Of a stretch of 49,095 nt of DNA, positions 26,969 to 35,521 are shown piece by piece (positions within the stretch are counted from its first letter, which is position 1; each line of letters begins with the position of its first letter). Below the pieces are notes generated by a model, which ran no database searches, was not told where the DNA came from, and was given only the letters and a program-made list of their open reading frames with translations. Made by a program: the position numbers and the translations under genes. This DNA is from Verrucomicrobiota bacterium (GTDB taxonomy: Bacteria; Verrucomicrobiota; Verrucomicrobiia; Chthoniobacterales; UBA10450), in contig JAFASN010000012.1 in NCBI GenBank assembly GCA_019244415.1, forward strand, positions 1 to 49,095. Reading direction: 5' to 3'.

Positions 26969-27199
26969 CGTAAAATCAGGCCAGCATCATCCTTCCAAAG
27001 AACAGGCGAAGTCGAGTAAACTTTGCTTTTCACCCGTCCGATGCGACGCCCGAACGAGCGCAATCGATTCGTACTTCCAAACTGAGTACGCGTCCTTGTA
27101 CTCTCGACGTTCCGAGCAGCGACCGCGAACTTCCGCCTACCGTTTGCGCGCGGAAAGTTTGTCATGCCATTTGTTCCGAATTCTGGCCATACTCGCGCG
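26969..27199. other. Divergent intergenic region
   Basis: 231 bases between the divergent hydrolase and a small exported protein. It contains several GTAC-containing words but no recognised RNA gene, operator or convincing promoter. Confidence 0.3.
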
Positions 27200-27532
27200 A
27201 TGAAATTGAAATGCATTCCGCTGCTTGTCTGCGCGTGCTTCGTCGTCTCGACGTCAGTGGCACGCGATTTCGGCAACGCCGTTGACGTGAAAGAAGTACG
27301 AAAAGTCGTCGCGGCCAAATTTGGTCATCCGTTGCACGCATCCGTGGCGCAGGATTGGGCGCTGTGCACCGCCTACACGGAGCACAGCGACTTGTCGGTC
27401 GTGCTGCATCGCACCGCGCCGAAAACGTGGGAAGTCGTGCAATCGGATGGCGGCGCGTTTGTCGCTGAAACTCTGAAAGATTTCGGCGTGCCAATGACGG
27501 TGATCCCAGATTTATTGAAAGCGTATCAGTAG
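27200..27532 (+). CDS. Small exported protein of unknown function
   Basis: From ATG 27200 the product is 110 residues with a signal peptide (MKLKCIPLLVCACFVVSTSVA). The mature part, beginning RDFGNAVDVKEVRKVVAAKF, contains a central DWALCTAYTEHSDLSVVLH and ends near VPDLLKAYQ-like IPDLLKAYQ; the KEVRKVV..KFG..LHASV..DWAL pattern resembles small periplasmic proteins but I recognise no family. An upstream in-frame ATG at 27164 would bury the signal peptide. It is followed after 92 bases by the aldehyde dehydrogenase. Confidence 0.65.
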   Translation: MKLKCIPLLVCACFVVSTSVARDFGNAVDVKEVRKVVAAKFGHPLHASVAQDWALCTAYTEHSDLSVVLHRTAPKTWEVVQSDGGAFVAETLKDFGVPMTVIPDLLKAYQ

Positions 27533-27584
27533 AGGTGCGATTTCGCAGTCGCCGCGCCAGCGAATTCCCACTCGAACTCCGGTT

Positions 27585-27629
27585 GTCATCGGCAGCGAAG
27601 TCGAGCAGGCTGTCACCGTTCGAGATGAC
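27585..27629. repeat. 45-bp inverted-repeat element overlapping a start codon
   Basis: The element starts GTCATC and ends GATGAC, with GCAGCGAAGTCGAG near the left arm and CGTTCGA near the right. It is a shorter relative of the 93-bp element at 13276. The ATG of the aldehyde dehydrogenase (27625) lies inside the right end. Confidence 0.65.
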
Positions 27630-29076
27630 GGAAATTCGCATTCGCAATTTCATCAACGGCCAATTTGTCGAGCCGCTTTCGGCGCAGTATCTCGATAACA
27701 TTGAGCCGGCGACCGGCGAGCCGTACTCACAAGTTGCCGATAGCGATGAGCACGATGTCGATGCAGCGGTGGCGGCAGCGGAGGAAGCGTTCGGGGAATG
27801 GTCGCGCGTCGCCGCCAACGAGCGCGCGAAGCTCCTGTTACGCATCGCTGATTTGATTGACCGTGACCTGGAGAAACTGGCGCGAGCGGAATCAATCGAC
27901 ACCGGTAAACCGATCACGCTATCGCGTACTCTCGATATTCCGCGCGCGGCCGCGAACTTTCGTTTTTTTGCGACGGCAATTCTGCACGTGCAGAATGAGG
28001 CGCACGTCACCGACAATCTCGCGCTGAATTACACCTTGCGACAGCCGCGCGGCATCGCCGGACTCATTTCGCCATGGAATCTGCCGCTGTACTTATTGAG
28101 CTGGAAAATCGCGCCCGCACTTGCCTGCGCCAACACGATCGTGGCGAAACCGAGCGAGCTGACGCCGATGACTGCCTTCATGCTCTGCGAGTTGGCGCAT
28201 GAAGCTGGGCTGCCGCCCGGCGTACTCAACGTCGTGCAGGGTACCGGACCCAGAGTGGGAGCGGCCATTACCGCACACCCGAAAATCAACACGATTTCCT
28301 TTACCGGTGGTACAGTGACCGGCCGCAAAGTCGCCGAAGCGGGCGCGGCGCTGTTCAAGAAAATTTCGCTCGAGCTCGGCGGGAAAAATCCGACGATCGT
28401 TTTTGCCGACGCCGATCTGAACGCGGCACTTTCCGGCAGCGTGCGCGCATCGTTTGCCAATCAAGGGCAGGTTTGCTTGTGCGGCTCGCGTCTTTATGTC
28501 GAACGCGCGATTTACGATGAGTTCGTGCACGGCTTCATCGATAAAGCTTCGAAACTGAAGCAGGGCGACCCGCTTGACGAGAGTACCGAGCAAGGCGCGA
28601 TCGTGAGCAAAACGCAACTGGAGAAGATCAGGTTTTACGTCGATCTCGCGCAACGGGAGGGCGGTAATATCGCGCTTGGCGGCGCCGCCCCTGAGCCGCC
28701 AAATGCCCGTTGCCGTGATGGTTTTTTCTTCCAGCCCACCGTCATCACGGGTTTACCGCCGTCATGCCGCACAAACAGCGAAGAGATTTTCGGCCCGGTT
28801 GTTTCCATCATGCCGTTCGAGAGCGAAGAAGAAGTCGTTAGCTATGCGAACGATTGTGAGTACGGCCTGTCATCGAGCATCTGGACGCAAAACCTCAATC
28901 GCGCCCACCGCATCGCTGAGCAAATCCATGCCGGCACCGTGTGGATCAACTGCTGGCTGCTGCGCGATCTCCGCGTCCCCTTCGGTGGAATGAAGCAAAG
29001 CGGCGTCGGCCGCGAAGGCGGCGAGGAAGCGCTGCGCTTTTTCACCGAAGCGAAGAACGTGTGCATCGCGAAGTAA
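27625..29076 (+). CDS. Aldehyde dehydrogenase, 2-aminomuconate/2-hydroxymuconate semialdehyde type
   Basis: The 483-residue NAD(P)-dependent enzyme has LISPWNLPLYLLSWKIAPAL, the NAD-binding ISFTGGTVTGRKVA, catalytic Glu in SLELGGKNPTIV and catalytic Cys in FANQGQVCLCGSRLYVE; EIFGPVVSIMPF and GGMKQSGVGREGGEEAL complete the family pattern. SIDTGKPITLSRTLDIPRAA and NFRFFA resemble ALDH8/2-aminomuconate-semialdehyde dehydrogenases of tryptophan/aromatic breakdown, though no pathway partners are in the window. The frame is open from 27535, but homology begins near the ATG at 27625. Confidence 0.9.
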   Translation: MTEIRIRNFINGQFVEPLSAQYLDNIEPATGEPYSQVADSDEHDVDAAVAAAEEAFGEWSRVAANERAKLLLRIADLIDRDLEKLARAESIDTGKPITLSRTLDIPRAAANFRFFATAILHVQNEAHVTDNLALNYTLRQPRGIAGLISPWNLPLYLLSWKIAPALACANTIVAKPSELTPMTAFMLCELAHEAGLPPGVLNVVQGTGPRVGAAITAHPKINTISFTGGTVTGRKVAEAGAALFKKISLELGGKNPTIVFADADLNAALSGSVRASFANQGQVCLCGSRLYVERAIYDEFVHGFIDKASKLKQGDPLDESTEQGAIVSKTQLEKIRFYVDLAQREGGNIALGGAAPEPPNARCRDGFFFQPTVITGLPPSCRTNSEEIFGPVVSIMPFESEEEVVSYANDCEYGLSSSIWTQNLNRAHRIAEQIHAGTVWINCWLLRDLRVPFGGMKQSGVGREGGEEALRFFTEAKNVCIAK

Positions 29077-29192
29077 CGATTGGTACTTTCTGAATGTATG
29101 ACGGCGTTGACTCGACCGATCGACGGATGTTTTTGCGAACGAAAGCCGCATGAGTATTTGCATCGCGCTTAAACAAACCTAAAAGCGTTGTC

Positions 29193-30359
29193 ATGAGCAG
29201 CGTTCGTGTTCTCGCCGGCACGCGCAAAGGCGCGTTTATTCTCACTTCCGATGCAACGCGAAGAGATTGGGAAATCGATGGCCCGTACTTTGCCGGATGG
29301 GAAATTTACCACATGAAAGGTTCGCCGATCGATCCGGATCGGATTTACGCCTCGCAAACGAGCGGTTGGTTCGGCCAGATCGTCCAGCGCTCGGATGATG
29401 GCGGCAGGACCTGGAACACGCCGGGAACGAGCGAAGAAGATTTGCGCGGACCTGATGGTCTTCCCCGCGGCAGAAGCAACGATTTTCGCTACGACGGAAT
29501 TCCCGGCACCCACCAATGGTATGACGGCACGCAGCATCCGTGGGAGTTCAAGCGCGTCTGGCATTTCGAACCGGCCCATGATTCGCCCGATCACGTTTAC
29601 GCGGGCGTGGAAGATGCCGCGCTATTTGAATCAAACGACGGCGGCAAATCGTGGCGGGAGCTTTCCGCTCTGCGAAATCATGACAGCGGTCCGAAGTGGC
29701 AGCCCGGTGCCGGCGGCATGTGTCTGCACACGATTCTGCTCGATCCGGCTAACGCGAAACGGATGTTCGTCGCCATCTCCGCCGCAGGGGCATTCCGCAG
29801 CGATGATGCGGGCGAAACGTGGAAGCCGATCAATCGCGGGTTGCGTTCCAACTTCATGCCGGACGCTGAAGCGGAAGTGGGCCACTGCGTTCATCGCATC
29901 GCCATGCACGCGTCGCGGCCACAAACATTGTTTATGCAAAAACATTGGGACGTGATGCGCAGCGATGACGGAGGTGATTCGTGGCGCGAGGTAAGCGGCA
30001 ATCTGCCGACCGACTTCGGTTTTCCCATTGACGTGCACGCGCACGAGCCGGAGACGATCTACGTCGTGCCAATCAAGAGCGACTCGGAGCATTTTCCGCT
30101 CGAGGGCAAATTGCGCGTTTACCGCAGCCGAACCGGGGGGAACGAATGGGAAGAGCTGAGCCACGGCCTGCCGGAGCGCGATTGCTACGTGAACGTGCTG
30201 CGCGATGCCATGTGCGTGGATTCGTTGGATCCATGCGGAATTTATTTCGGCACCACCGGAGGCCAGATTTATGCCTCAGCTGACTCCGGCGATTCATGGA
30301 ACGCGATCGTGCGCGATCTGCCGGCGGTACTCTCAGTGGAAGTACAGACGTTGCGGTAA
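29193..30359 (+). CDS. Asp-box (BNR) beta-propeller protein, sialidase/sortilin-like
   Basis: The 388-residue protein contains five or six Asp-box repeats of the S-x-D-x-G-x-x-W type: [32 protein letters not shown] and SADSGDSW. It lacks a signal peptide and membrane segments, so it is probably cytosolic. The sialidase arginine triad and FRIP motif are not evident, so an 'exo-alpha-sialidase' label would be misleading; a binding or scaffold propeller is more likely. It is followed after 59 bases by a MoaD/ThiS-like gene. Confidence 0.82.
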   Translation: MSSVRVLAGTRKGAFILTSDATRRDWEIDGPYFAGWEIYHMKGSPIDPDRIYASQTSGWFGQIVQRSDDGGRTWNTPGTSEEDLRGPDGLPRGRSNDFRYDGIPGTHQWYDGTQHPWEFKRVWHFEPAHDSPDHVYAGVEDAALFESNDGGKSWRELSALRNHDSGPKWQPGAGGMCLHTILLDPANAKRMFVAISAAGAFRSDDAGETWKPINRGLRSNFMPDAEAEVGHCVHRIAMHASRPQTLFMQKHWDVMRSDDGGDSWREVSGNLPTDFGFPIDVHAHEPETIYVVPIKSDSEHFPLEGKLRVYRSRTGGNEWEELSHGLPERDCYVNVLRDAMCVDSLDPCGIYFGTTGGQIYASADSGDSWNAIVRDLPAVLSVEVQTLR

Positions 30360-30380
30360 ATCGGCAAAGGCGAAGCACGA

Positions 30381-30422
30381 ATGACAGAACAAATTCGGAC
30401 GTCTCGCAATCGTCTCCGATGA
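30381..30422 (+). CDS. Possible 13-codon leader ORF coupled to the MoaD-like gene
   Basis: An ATG at 30381 opens [13 protein letters not shown] and its stop TGA (30420-30422) overlaps the MoaD-like start as ATGA. It could act as a translational-coupling leader. It may equally be chance; there is no clear ribosome site. Confidence 0.25.
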   Translation: MTEQIRTSRNRLR

Positions 30423-30715
30423 TTCGGATCGAGCTGCCACAGCATCTGCGCACGTTGGCGCGGGTGAAGGGCGAAGTACAGCTGGATGTGAACGGCCCCG
30501 CGACGATGCACGAGGTAGTCGATGCCCTGGAAATAAAGTACCCAATGCTGAGTGGAACGATTCGCGATCAGAGTACACGGCGTCGCCGTCCACTTGTGCG
30601 GTTCTTCGCTTGCGGTGACGATATTTCGCATCTGCCCCTGGAAGCCGCCCTGCCATCGCAAATCGCGACCGGAACAGAGCCACTCATCATCGTGGGTGCG
30701 ATCGCGGGCGGTTAG
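30419..30715 (+). CDS. MoaD/ThiS-family ubiquitin-like protein
   Basis: The 98-residue protein starts [19 protein letters not shown], has [17 protein letters not shown], and ends in AIAGG. A beta-grasp fold with a C-terminal Gly-Gly is the hallmark of sulfur carriers (MoaD, ThiS), which are adenylated and thiocarboxylated by an E1-like enzyme. No MoeB/ThiF, MoaE, ThiG or other partner is present, so it may be a carrier for another pathway or a protein modifier. It pairs with the Asp-box propeller gene upstream. The frame is open from 30296, but that part precedes the family match. Confidence 0.85.
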   Translation: MIRIELPQHLRTLARVKGEVQLDVNGPATMHEVVDALEIKYPMLSGTIRDQSTRRRRPLVRFFACGDDISHLPLEAALPSQIATGTEPLIIVGAIAGG

Positions 30716-30770
30716 CCGCGGTTGACCTGCCGAGCGCGATTCGTTACTTGCTCGCGCATTTATTTCGCGA

Positions 30771-31298
30771 ATGACTGCGGCTCAAGCCTACGATTTGATC
30801 ATGAATGGCGGGACCAGCGATTTCGCTGATGCCGTCGCCATTCTGGAGAAACATCGCCCGTGGTGCTTGATCGGCGGTCTCGCGGTGAATTGTTACGTAG
30901 AGCCAGTTTACACCCTCGATGCCGATATCGTGGTTATCGCGGAACGGCTACCCGAAGCAGAACGCGAGTTTAGCGAGCGCGGATTCCGCATCCAGCGTTT
31001 CGCCCATTCACTCAACGCGCAGCGCGGAAAAGGGAAACTGAATTTGCAATTCGCGACTGATGAGCGTTACCAGAAGTTCCTGGACAACGCCGCGCCTGCC
31101 GAAGTGCTCGGCTTGTGTGTACCCGTCGCAAGTCTCAACGACCTCGTTCGCGGCAAAACCTGGGCGTGGCAGGATGAGCAGCGGCGCTTATCCAAGCGGA
31201 AAAAGGATGAGCTCGATTTGATTCGGATCGCTGAAGCGCATCCGGAATTCCGCTCGATCTTACCGCCCGAAATAGTACGGCAACTTCCATCGGAATGA
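30771..31298 (+). CDS. Nucleotidyltransferase-fold protein
   Basis: The 175-residue protein has the minimal nucleotidyltransferase pattern LIGGLAVNCY (Gly35-Gly36) followed by YTLDADIVV (Asp50, Asp52), and a later NDLVRGKTWAWQDEQRR with KKDELDLIRIAE. This resembles AbiEii/DUF6036-type stand-alone nucleotidyltransferases, some of which are toxins. No antitoxin-like partner is seen. Its stop overlaps the htrA start (ATGA). Whether it is active on RNA, protein or nucleotide is unknown. Confidence 0.72.
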   Translation: MTAAQAYDLIMNGGTSDFADAVAILEKHRPWCLIGGLAVNCYVEPVYTLDADIVVIAERLPEAEREFSERGFRIQRFAHSLNAQRGKGKLNLQFATDERYQKFLDNAAPAEVLGLCVPVASLNDLVRGKTWAWQDEQRRLSKRKKDELDLIRIAEAHPEFRSILPPEIVRQLPSE

Positions 31299-32449
31299 AA
31301 CGACTCTGCCTTTTGCTGCTTGCGGCGCCGCTCGCCACGGCACAGCCGATCCCGCAGCCCTCGGTATCGCCGACCGATCCTGCCTCGGAACCGACGGTAC
31401 TCGCGGTGGCGAAAGTGATGCCCGCCGTTGTCAACATCAACGCGGAACGAGTCGTCCGCCGCCAAGTACGCGATCCGTTTGAAGATTTCGCCGCGCAATT
31501 TTTTGGCTCGTATCGCAGCGAACCGCGCGAGATTCGGCAGCGGCTACAGAGTCTCGGCTCCGGCTTTATCGTTGATCCCGCAGGTTACATCGTCACGAAC
31601 GAGCATGTAGTACAGCGCGCGGCGGACTTGAAGATCGAGGTCACCACCAGCGACGGCAAAGTGTATAACGCCCGCTACATCACCGGTGATCCGAAGAAGG
31701 ATCTTGCGTTCATCAAGATCGAGGGCAAAAGCGGTTTCCCGTTTATCAATCTCGATAATCTCTCGCCGAACCTGCTCGGCGAAACCGTCATCGTACTCGG
31801 CAATTCCGTGGGTTACGGCAGCTCGATCAGCCGCGGCGTACTCAGCGGATTGAAGCGCGACATCACGGTGGAGAACTTCGAGTACAAAAACCTTTTGCAA
31901 ACTGATGCGGCAATTAACCCGGGGAATTCCGGCGGCCCGGTGGTAGACATCGCTGGACGATTGGTCGGCGTCAGCTCGGCCAAGATGGCGTTCACCCCCC
32001 AAGGCGTGCCCACGCAGGGTGTCGGCTTCGCCATTCCAGCGGAAACGGTGCGCGATGCTGTGAAAAAATTCAAAGAGATCGCGCAACGGCAGCCGACGCC
32101 GCAGACGAGCGGCACGCCGTCAGCCCCGGGGGCAACGACGTCAACCGCAGAGCGGCTTTTTGGAATGCAATTACAGGATGTAACGGCGGAGCTGTCCGAT
32201 GCGCTTGATCTACTTCCCCGCCGCGGCGTACTCATTAGCGCCGTCGAACCCGACAGCCCAGCGGACGAACAAGGAATCGAGCGCGGGCTCGTCATTTATC
32301 GGGTGGGGCGACACGATGTGAACTCGGTGCGCGCGATCGAAACGCTGCTGGCGCAAGCACAATCCGGCTCGGCTGTTGATTTCCTTGTCGGTGTCGTGCG
32401 TAGCGATGGCGCGCGCCAGCTTCAAACCGTGACGTTGACAGCGCGCTGA
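31295..32449 (+). CDS. HtrA/Deg-family periplasmic serine protease
   Basis: The 384-residue protein has a signal peptide (about 1-17) and a trypsin-like domain with catalytic His104 (VTNEHVV), Asp136 (KKDLAFIK) and Ser212 (NPGNSGGPV). One PDZ domain follows (about 290-380; GVLISAVEPDSPADEQGIERG). HtrA proteins degrade or refold damaged envelope proteins. The last six codons (32432-32449) are repeated exactly at 34463, beyond the inverted membrane gene. It is coupled to the nucleotidyltransferase by ATGA overlap. Confidence 0.92.
   Translation: MKRLCLLLLAAPLATAQPIPQPSVSPTDPASEPTVLAVAKVMPAVVNINAERVVRRQVRDPFEDFAAQFFGSYRSEPREIRQRLQSLGSGFIVDPAGYIVTNEHVVQRAADLKIEVTTSDGKVYNARYITGDPKKDLAFIKIEGKSGFPFINLDNLSPNLLGETVIVLGNSVGYGSSISRGVLSGLKRDITVENFEYKNLLQTDAAINPGNSGGPVVDIAGRLVGVSSAKMAFTPQGVPTQGVGFAIPAETVRDAVKKFKEIAQRQPTPQTSGTPSAPGATTSTAERLFGMQLQDVTAELSDALDLLPRRGVLISAVEPDSPADEQGIERGLVIYRVGRHDVNSVRAIETLLAQAQSGSAVDFLVGVVRSDGARQLQTVTLTAR
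32432..32449. repeat. 18-bp direct repeat, left copy (3' end of htrA)
   Basis: The sequence acgttgacagcgcgctga forms the last six codons of htrA including the stop. An identical copy is at 34463-34480. The bases next to the two copies differ on both sides, so the match is exactly 18 bp. Confidence 0.9.
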
Positions 32450-32476
32450 GCGGCACAGGGGCGCACGAAGCGGCAG

Positions 32477-34426
32477 CTAACGCGATTTGTAAAACCATAC
32501 ATCGCTGGCGCGAAGTCTCGCGATGAGTGTGAAGCCGTGCTCCTGGGCGTCGCGCCACGCCCCCGCCATCGCGAGGTAACGATACCCAGCGGTATGAAGC
32601 AGAGGCAGATCGGGCGCGAGATCGACAATGAAATAGTCCAAGTGAAGAAGCTGAAAGGCCGGCTTTGTCTGCGCAGCGGGCAACCTGCACTCAATGTGGG
32701 CGTAGCGATCGTAAATCGGTTCAGCGTCTGGGTCGAGCGCACGGAAGAAATTGATGTCCGGCACAATTTTAGTTCCGTTCAAAACATCGACACCGGCAGC
32801 TTTGATCAACTGCGGCAAGAAACGATTATTGTAAACGATCCATTTGCCCGCTGTATCTGATGCGCGAATTTTTTCGACTGTGGCAACTACAGGCGATGCC
32901 AGTAGCGGCGACAATCCGCGCATGACCGGGTTCACGCCGAAGTTGGTGATCACGAGTGCGACCGCGGTCGCAGGCAAGGCCCAGCGGCGCGTGAGCGGAA
33001 AGAAGAATAACCCAATGATCCCGAGGTGAATCACGAGCGAAAGCAATGCCTGACGCGGATGAGGGAAAACGCCAGGAGAACGGCTCCAGATCCACCATAC
33101 CAGCGCAACAGTCGCCGCCACGAACGCCAGCCACAGCACAGCGCCTTCGCGGGCGTTGACCAGAGGCTCACAGCGGTCGAGATACAAACAACACGCGACT
33201 ACTCCGCCGACCCCGATTCCTACGAGCGCTCGCTGTTCGACCACATAATTGAATGCCGTGCTCGTGAGCAACCGTTGCGGAACTCGCAGCAGGCAAAATG
33301 CGCATAACAAACCGACGGCGAGCAGTGTCCCGGCCATTAGCGGTAGCAATGGTGAATGGCGTCGAAACTTTGCCAGAATCAGCGCGGCAGTGACCGCCGT
33401 CCACAGCGGATAGAAATTTGAGGCTTCGCAAACGTTCGGGAATACCCTGGGAAAGCGCTCCTCAGTTTGTGCGAAGCCGGTTATTCCGGAGAAAAGCTGG
33501 AAGAGCGAGAGCGCGCCACCAGTAACTCTTCGCTAACCTGGATAATGAGTCGCTGCGACCGTTGCGAGCGTGGAGCGAAGATCAAACCAGAGCGGGAGTA
33601 GAGACACGAGCAACGCGCATAACGCCAGCGCGGTGATTAACAAACCTGTCCGTCCCCGGCGTCCCTCGGATGGGAGCTCGATAAGTTTCCCGGCGCAAAT
33701 CCCAATGCTCAGCACAATCAGCGGAAGCTGGAACGAGGGGTAAAGGCAGAGCACGAAATTTGCGCCGAAGTAAACAAAGCCAAAAACGGCGGCAAGCGTT
33801 TGCCAGATTTCGCCACGCTCGAAAAACGTCAGGCAGCATCCGGTGAGCAGCATCCAGGTGGCGACTAACTCGGGCAGCATCGTGGGCGAGGAAAACCACC
33901 ATTGCACGAACGCCGAGAAAAATATGCAAAGCGCGCCTGAGCCGACCATGAGCGGATCGCGCACACCGATTCGCCGGAGAAACCACGCCGAAGCGAAAAG
34001 CAGGCCGAAAATCTTGCACGCCCACAGAGCGGAAAATCCTCGTTCGAACCGCCAGAGAAAGAAGCCCCACAGCTGCGGGCGGAAAAATGTTGTGTAATAC
34101 GCGACCGGCAGGTTCAGCAGAAGTGGCGCTTTGCCCGCACCAACATTGGAGTTTTGCGCCGGAAAACGCGGGTGCTGCCGGGCCTGTGACACGGCCAGCG
34201 GCGTCCAGACACACCATTCGTCCGAGCGGATTGCCCGCGGCTTGAAAACCAGCAATCCCTTTGGCGGCTCAGCGCTTTCCGAAGCGCTCCAAACGCCGAC
34301 TGATGAACCATTCAGATCGAGGCCGATGTAAACAATGGATAGAACGAGCGCGAGAATCAGCCAGGGCCACCGGCGGAGAACCAGCATGCGCTTTTTTATG
34401 CCGCCACGCTCGTTTGCCTTCAACAA
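32477..34426 (-). pseudogene. Large polytopic membrane protein interrupted by one in-frame TAG
   Basis: Read from ATG 34426 the first 297 codons end in ATHYPG and a TAG at 33533-33535. The same frame then continues without another stop through RRVTGGALSLFQLFSG, FAQTEERFPRVFPNVCEASN and on to 32477, 650 codons in all. The joined protein has about a dozen hydrophobic helices and motifs RSDEWCVWTPLAVSQARQH and FSAFVQWWF, seen in large uncharacterised membrane proteins with a GT-C glycosyltransferase-like layout. A single CAG to TAG change (Gln to stop) explains the break. It could be a fresh pseudogene or a sequence error. Confidence 0.8.
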
Positions 34427-34462
34427 GAAACGTCATCGACAGCCGCGCGGGGGGAAAATCGC

Positions 34463-34480
34463 ACGTTGACAGCGCGCTGA
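34463..34480. repeat. 18-bp direct repeat, right copy
   Basis: Exact second copy of acgttgacagcgcgctga, 51 bases before the GldA-type gene. It contains a TTGACA that mimics a -35 box but derives from the htrA stop region. Confidence 0.9.
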
Positions 34481-34531
34481 AATTTTTTACCAACATCGCG
34501 CGGTGTTAGTTGTCTCATTGAAACGTTCGGA

Positions 34532-35467
34532 ATGATCAAAGTTGAAAATTTGACGAAAAAGTACGCGGGCCAAACGGCAATCCGGGACCTGAACTTTGAA
34601 GTGGGCAACGGCGAGATCATGGGTTTTCTCGGCCCTAACGGCGCTGGCAAAACAACCACCATGCGCATTCTCGCCAGCTTTATGCCGCCGAGCTCTGGTC
34701 GCGCAAGCATCGCCGGGTTTGATATTTTCAACCAGTCGCTCGAGGCGCGCGCGCACCTCGGCTACATGCCGGAAAACGTGCCGCTGTATAACGACATGCG
34801 CGTGAACGAATATCTTAACTATCGCGCGGCGCTAAAAAACATTCCGCACCGCCGGATCCCCGAACGCGTGGGCGATGTAAGGGAGCTCTGCGGTTTGAAG
34901 GAAGTCGAGAACAAGATTATCGGGGCGCTTTCCAAAGGATACCGCCAGCGCGTCGGACTGGCCGATGCCCTCGTGCACGAGCCTGACCTGCTTATTCTCG
35001 ATGAGCCGACAAGTGGCCTCGATCCTAATCAAATCCGCCAAGTGCGCGAACTGATTAAGAACCTGGGTAAACAACACACGATCCTGCTCTCCACTCACAT
35101 CCTGCCGGAAGTTGAGATGACCTGTAGCCGCGTCATCATCATTCACCGCGGGCGAATCGAGGCGAACGATACGCCGGAGAATCTGGTGCAGCACATTCGG
35201 ACTGCCGGCGGCGTCACCCTGGACGCAAAAACAGGCAAGGACGATGGGGCCGCTGAGTTAAAGCGGATCGGAGCCGTGCGCGACGTGAGTGTGACGGAAG
35301 AAGATGGGTGGAAGACTTTTTCGCTCCGGGTGGAATCAGGAGCGGATGTGCGGGAAGAGGTTTTCCGACTCGCCCGTGATCGGCACTGGGATGTGCGCGA
35401 ACTAACGGCGCGCCGCCCGACCTTGGAAGACGTATTCGTGGAAATCACGCAGGCCGACGAAGTATGA
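34532..35467 (+). CDS. ABC transporter ATPase, GldA-like
   Basis: The 311-residue protein has Walker A GPNGAGKTTTM (about 35-45), signature SKGYRQRVGLADAL, Walker B LLILDEPTSGLDP and the switch His in LLSTHILPEVE. It belongs to the NatA/GldA/CcmA-like exporter group. A C-terminal domain of about 90 residues follows. It heads a four-gene operon with a permease, a GldG-like protein and a DUF4340 protein. Relatives serve gliding-motility secretion or unknown export; in non-gliders the cargo is unknown, so I give no gene symbol. Confidence 0.9.
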   Translation: MIKVENLTKKYAGQTAIRDLNFEVGNGEIMGFLGPNGAGKTTTMRILASFMPPSSGRASIAGFDIFNQSLEARAHLGYMPENVPLYNDMRVNEYLNYRAALKNIPHRRIPERVGDVRELCGLKEVENKIIGALSKGYRQRVGLADALVHEPDLLILDEPTSGLDPNQIRQVRELIKNLGKQHTILLSTHILPEVEMTCSRVIIIHRGRIEANDTPENLVQHIRTAGGVTLDAKTGKDDGAAELKRIGAVRDVSVTEEDGWKTFSLRVESGADVREEVFRLARDRHWDVRELTARRPTLEDVFVEITQADEV

Positions 35468-35521
35468 AACCAAGACGTAAGACTTCGACGAGTGCGCGAC
35501 GCGTCCATCCGCAGGTGAGCC

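Noticed and set aside
27162-28016. A 284-codon antisense open frame over the small exported protein and aldehyde dehydrogenase
   Set aside because: No domain or signal; the plus-strand dehydrogenase is certain.
34466-34494. TTGACA as a -35 box for the GldA-type gene
   Set aside because: The TTGACA is part of the duplicated htrA end, and no TATAAT-like hexamer sits 16-18 bases downstream.
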